DNA from: Terebella lapidaria
Lineage: Eukaryota; Annelida; Polychaeta; Terebellida; Terebellidae
Assembly (NCBI GenBank): GCA_949152475.1
Contig: OX424563.1
Coordinates: 7,103,001-7,167,000, forward strand
Reading direction: 5' to 3'
Length of the DNA stretch: 64,000 nucleotides
In this document: piece by piece, positions 61,006-64,000 of the stretch
How the letters are laid out: each line of letters begins with the position of its first letter
Numbering within the stretch: the stretch's first letter is position 1
Notes under the pieces: model-generated
Seen by the model: the letters and a program-made list of their open reading frames with translations, nothing else
Told to the model about the DNA's origin: nothing
The model's database searches: none
Translations under genes and position numbers: made by a program

Positions 61006-62608
61006 GATGACTGCTTGTACTGTGTACACTATAGTGAGCAGGTGCCCGTCAGTTGATTGTGACCTTCAACTCGCTTGCCAAAATAGCTTACTGGTTTGGC
61101 TACGCGATCGGTACAGCCGTCAATCAAGAAACAGCTAGTACTCGTTTGAAGTGGACCGGAATGATTATATTGGGCCTATTAAACCGTAGTGTCAATTTAA
61201 TGGATAAAATCTAGCATTATAATTATTTACTTGCTTGATTTTAACAAATATACCATCATCGTCTCTTAAACCATAATTAATCAAATAATTGAAACGATTC
61301 AAATAAAGGGCTAAATTTATGTTTAAATGAGATTTGAAATCACAGGACAATAATACTTTCAAAATCCATGTACATGTACGTTTCAGTAAACTTTCATTAC
61401 CGTTTAGCAAACGTAGATCTACTCCGTACCCATTATATCTATCACGTCCATGAGCCAGCCGAAAGTGGCACTAAAGGCATAGACTCGAGTATAGTATGTT
61501 GCCTTGGATAGTCATCGAATAATACTGTATTATTATAATAACATTACATGAGTTATCAACCCAAAGCCCAACTGTCCGACTGTCATCGATCGAAACAATC
61601 ACGGATATATTTCATTTGACCAATGAATGATCGGCTGTAAAACATCGTTCCGATGTTTGTAGCCAAACATTTACACGACCAGGTGTGCACTCACGCGCGC
61701 AGTAATTCGATACACGCTTGAAAAAAAAAAAACTCAATTTTTTTGGGGCCCTTTATAGATCTATACAAAGAGCCTAAAATACAATATTTTAGGCTCTTTG
61801 GATCTATATCCAGCCCAGTTTTTCACCGTGTGACATAAAATACCGGCGTCTAAGCAGAAGCCTACGGTAGGCCTAGATGTTTACTTATTTGGCTATACTA
61901 AGGCTAAGATAGGCCATATATATTATGTATAACTTAGGACTATGTACATCCATTTCATTAATGATCTATAGCGATTCAGTTCAGGTAGATCTTCGATACA
62001 TCTAATCATGCTAATGTAATAGATCTAGGAAAATCACTTGGATAGATTGGGCGCTTGGGAACGTTGATATAGTTGATTTTTTCTAAATACACGAATATTT
62101 CGAAACAATTGAATTTTATGCTAATAATAACTTAATTTTAAAATTGGGTTCGATTCATCCACACTGAAACATGTGCTCGAATTAATCAGAATCTATATAT
62201 GAAATTAATCAGCAAGTTTCATGCAAAAGTCCAACCTGATCAATTTGAGGATGAAGGATCAAATCACCAGAAAGTAATCATTTTTTTCTTTTATCAAAAA
62301 CGTTGTGGCAACACATTAAAAAGTGTCACTAATTTTTCATGCAAATCAATTCCTTTTTTGATAAATCAAATACCTAAATTATCAGGAAGAAATGCACAAA
62401 AGCATGCATATTCCGTACTCATGTCACTCAGAAATTTCCTGTACATTTCAATCGATCTACCTCACATGACATACCGAGCTGCATTATCAGATTATGAAAA
62501 ATCTCGCAATCAAAACAATCTAGATCAATACTGTATAGATTTATAAAAAAAAATATTTGATTGACTTGAAATCAATCGTCTTTTTGTTGCACGCTTTTCG
62601 TACAATAC
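61006..62608. other. Region between the two PGAM first exons
   Basis: No PGAM-like exon was found here on either strand. AT-rich, with a small inverted repeat at about 61771-61801 (AAGAGCCTAAAAT / ATTTTAGGCTCTT). It probably holds the proximal PGAM promoter. Confidence 0.4.
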
Positions 62609-62737
62609 CTGACCAGCACTTTTTGCCTCCTCTATTCCGAGTTCAGACAAGTCTGCATCAAACCAGCCACAAAATTTATTTTCTTTGTTCCACAAACTCT
62701 CCCCATGTCGAATCATAACAATCTGATAAGTCGTCAT
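62609..62737 (-). CDS. Alternative first exon of PGAM (or remnant of a duplicated PGAM)
   Basis: Encodes 43 residues, [20 protein letters not shown] continuing to EEAKSAGQ, then a GTATTG donor. It is exactly as long as the other first exon (129 bases), in the same phase 0, and carries the catalytic RHGE. Joined to the exon at 60552 it would keep the PGAM frame. It differs from the proximal exon at about a dozen positions, mostly conservative, so it appears to be under selection. No further exons of a second gene were found between 61006 and 62608 or upstream. Either an alternative promoter and first exon, or the leftover of a tandem duplication. Confidence 0.75.
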
Positions 62738-64000
62738 CTTGCCCCGCGACCCGTCCACCCCTTATTTTTGCCGGTGTTTATAATTTTTTGACAGATGCGA
62801 CCTTGAGAAATGTCAAGGTAACGGAAGGTATTGTATTTTTTAGCCTCTCAGTTGTTACTTTGAAGAGTTCCACATCACGACCGCCACTAAAACGAGGACG
62901 TTATGATTATATGGAGGATCGTTGGTCCGCTCCAAACAGTGAGGGGAGGGGGTCAGAGTTTTTTTTAAAAATAAATAACTGTATCAACATATTCTAGAGC
63001 TTTAAAATGACTCATTTTATACAGTAACTGATCAGCATTCTAAAACTAAAAGATAATAGTATGTCACCGTATCCGTTCGCATGGAAAACAAGATGCAAAA
63101 TGTGAATATGGGCAAAAAAATTTGCAAAAATGCCATAATTCATGTCATTATAGGTAAATGTTTGTGATTTTGATTGAATATGTCGAAGGAACCAGTAGGG
63201 TGACCCCCTATTTTCTTTTCATGATTAGGATGCTGATCAGTTACTCTATGAAAATAGGTCATTTTGATGGGATAATATTCAAGAAACAACTTGTTTTGAA
63301 ACAAATTTTGACTCTTCGTTACCTCACTGTTTGTAGCGGACTACGTTAACAGAAGCAACAAATCGAGGGGTCACGGGTTAGAATCTAAGCCATGCACAAT
63401 GAAGTTTATCAAATACAAGCAAGACACGATTAAGTTTATTGCAAGATAATAAACCAGAAAAACTACAACTTAATATTTTTTTTTCTTGGCAGAATAACAC
63501 AATATATATAATATTTTTCTTATTATGTTGGATATTTATAAATTGTCACAATACAACAACAGTAGACAACAGTGTAGATTATATAATTTAAACTTGTAAT
63601 GCTAAAAACTCAAATGCTGGAAACTGTCCTTATCTGTCAGTCAGAAGACATGATTTACCTCTAAAACATGAGAGTCCAAACCTCAATGTACATATTTAGA
63701 TTTGAAAAAGGATTTTATCTGAAAATTGCAAGTGATTGGATATATTGGATATATTGCAAGTGATTGGATATAACTGCACACACACCTTGGAAAAATAAAT
63801 GTAGTGGACGATCGTGTGTATAAAGGTTTATCTATTGGCAGTAACAAACAAGTGAGTGTGTGAGAGTGCTGAATGAAGGAAGGAAGGGGGGGGGGGGGGG
63901 GGAGGTGCGGGCTTGTAAGGGGCATAGTGTGCATAAAATATAAGCAATAAGCTAAGCCCCAACATAGAAAGACAACACAACAAATATTTACTTTTGGTAC
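62738..64000. other. Upstream of PGAM to the window end, no gene seen
   Basis: AT-rich DNA with a G run at about 63887-63901 and short direct repeats (GCAAGTGATTGGATATA twice near 63728-63772). No supported coding frame. Confidence 0.4.

Noticed and set aside
61005-62737. Two separate complete PGAM genes
   Set aside because: Only the first exon is duplicated in the window; no second set of downstream exons was found.

Overview
The window is animal nuclear DNA: spliced genes with GT-AG introns, AATAAA poly(A) signals, no operons, and many nested mobile elements. Frequent TACATGTA and TAGGCCTA words, dense foldback elements and the gene mix suggest a marine invertebrate (lophotrochozoan, lancelet or other non-vertebrate deuterostome). 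The sequence alone does not settle which.

Layout. 1-7164 is a GC-rich LTR-retroelement fossil, cut by the left edge, sitting inside an older repeat in the last intron of DDRGK1. The DDRGK1 3' exon (7352-7597, +) meets tail-to-tail an ankyrin/SOCS-box gene (9257-12469, -). A polyamine-oxidase gene follows (14901-16911, +). 17-23.4 kb is a repeat field with a LINE fossil and nested palindromic elements. XPNPEP1 (23699-32402, +) is complete with 21 coding exons. 33-39 kb is nested transposons and retroelement fossils. A second polyamine-oxidase paralogue lies at 39994-42636 (-). An unrecognised intronless 517-residue gene lies at 46311-47864 (-). An ornithine-carrier-like SLC25 gene is at 51700-53765 (+). 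Phosphoglycerate mutase is at 59428-62737 (-) with two candidate first exons.

Repeats. Five copies of one family (called A here) have hairpin ends, a GTC-type microsatellite and a tandem core. They resemble non-autonomous Helitron-like (Helentron/HINE, 'pearl') elements, and the core is full of perfect nuclear-receptor sites (TCAAGGTCA, AGGTCAAAGGTCA). Family B (four ~570-bp foldbacks), family C (two Helitron-like copies), one ~2-kb foldback and several TA-flanked MITEs make up the rest. Insertions are nested: LTR fossil in A1, A4 in C1, a MITE in C1, B2 in the large foldback.

Function. The genes are mostly independent metabolic or housekeeping genes. DDRGK1 belongs to the UFMylation ligase, the ASB protein to Cullin-5 ligases, XPNPEP1 to peptide turnover, the two oxidases and the ornithine carrier to polyamine/arginine metabolism, and PGAM to glycolysis. 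No operon-like coordination is seen. The best leads are the duplicated PGAM first exon, the receptor-site arrays inside family A, a family A copy ending 10 bases from an XPNPEP1 splice acceptor, and the large extra ORF of the LTR fossil.
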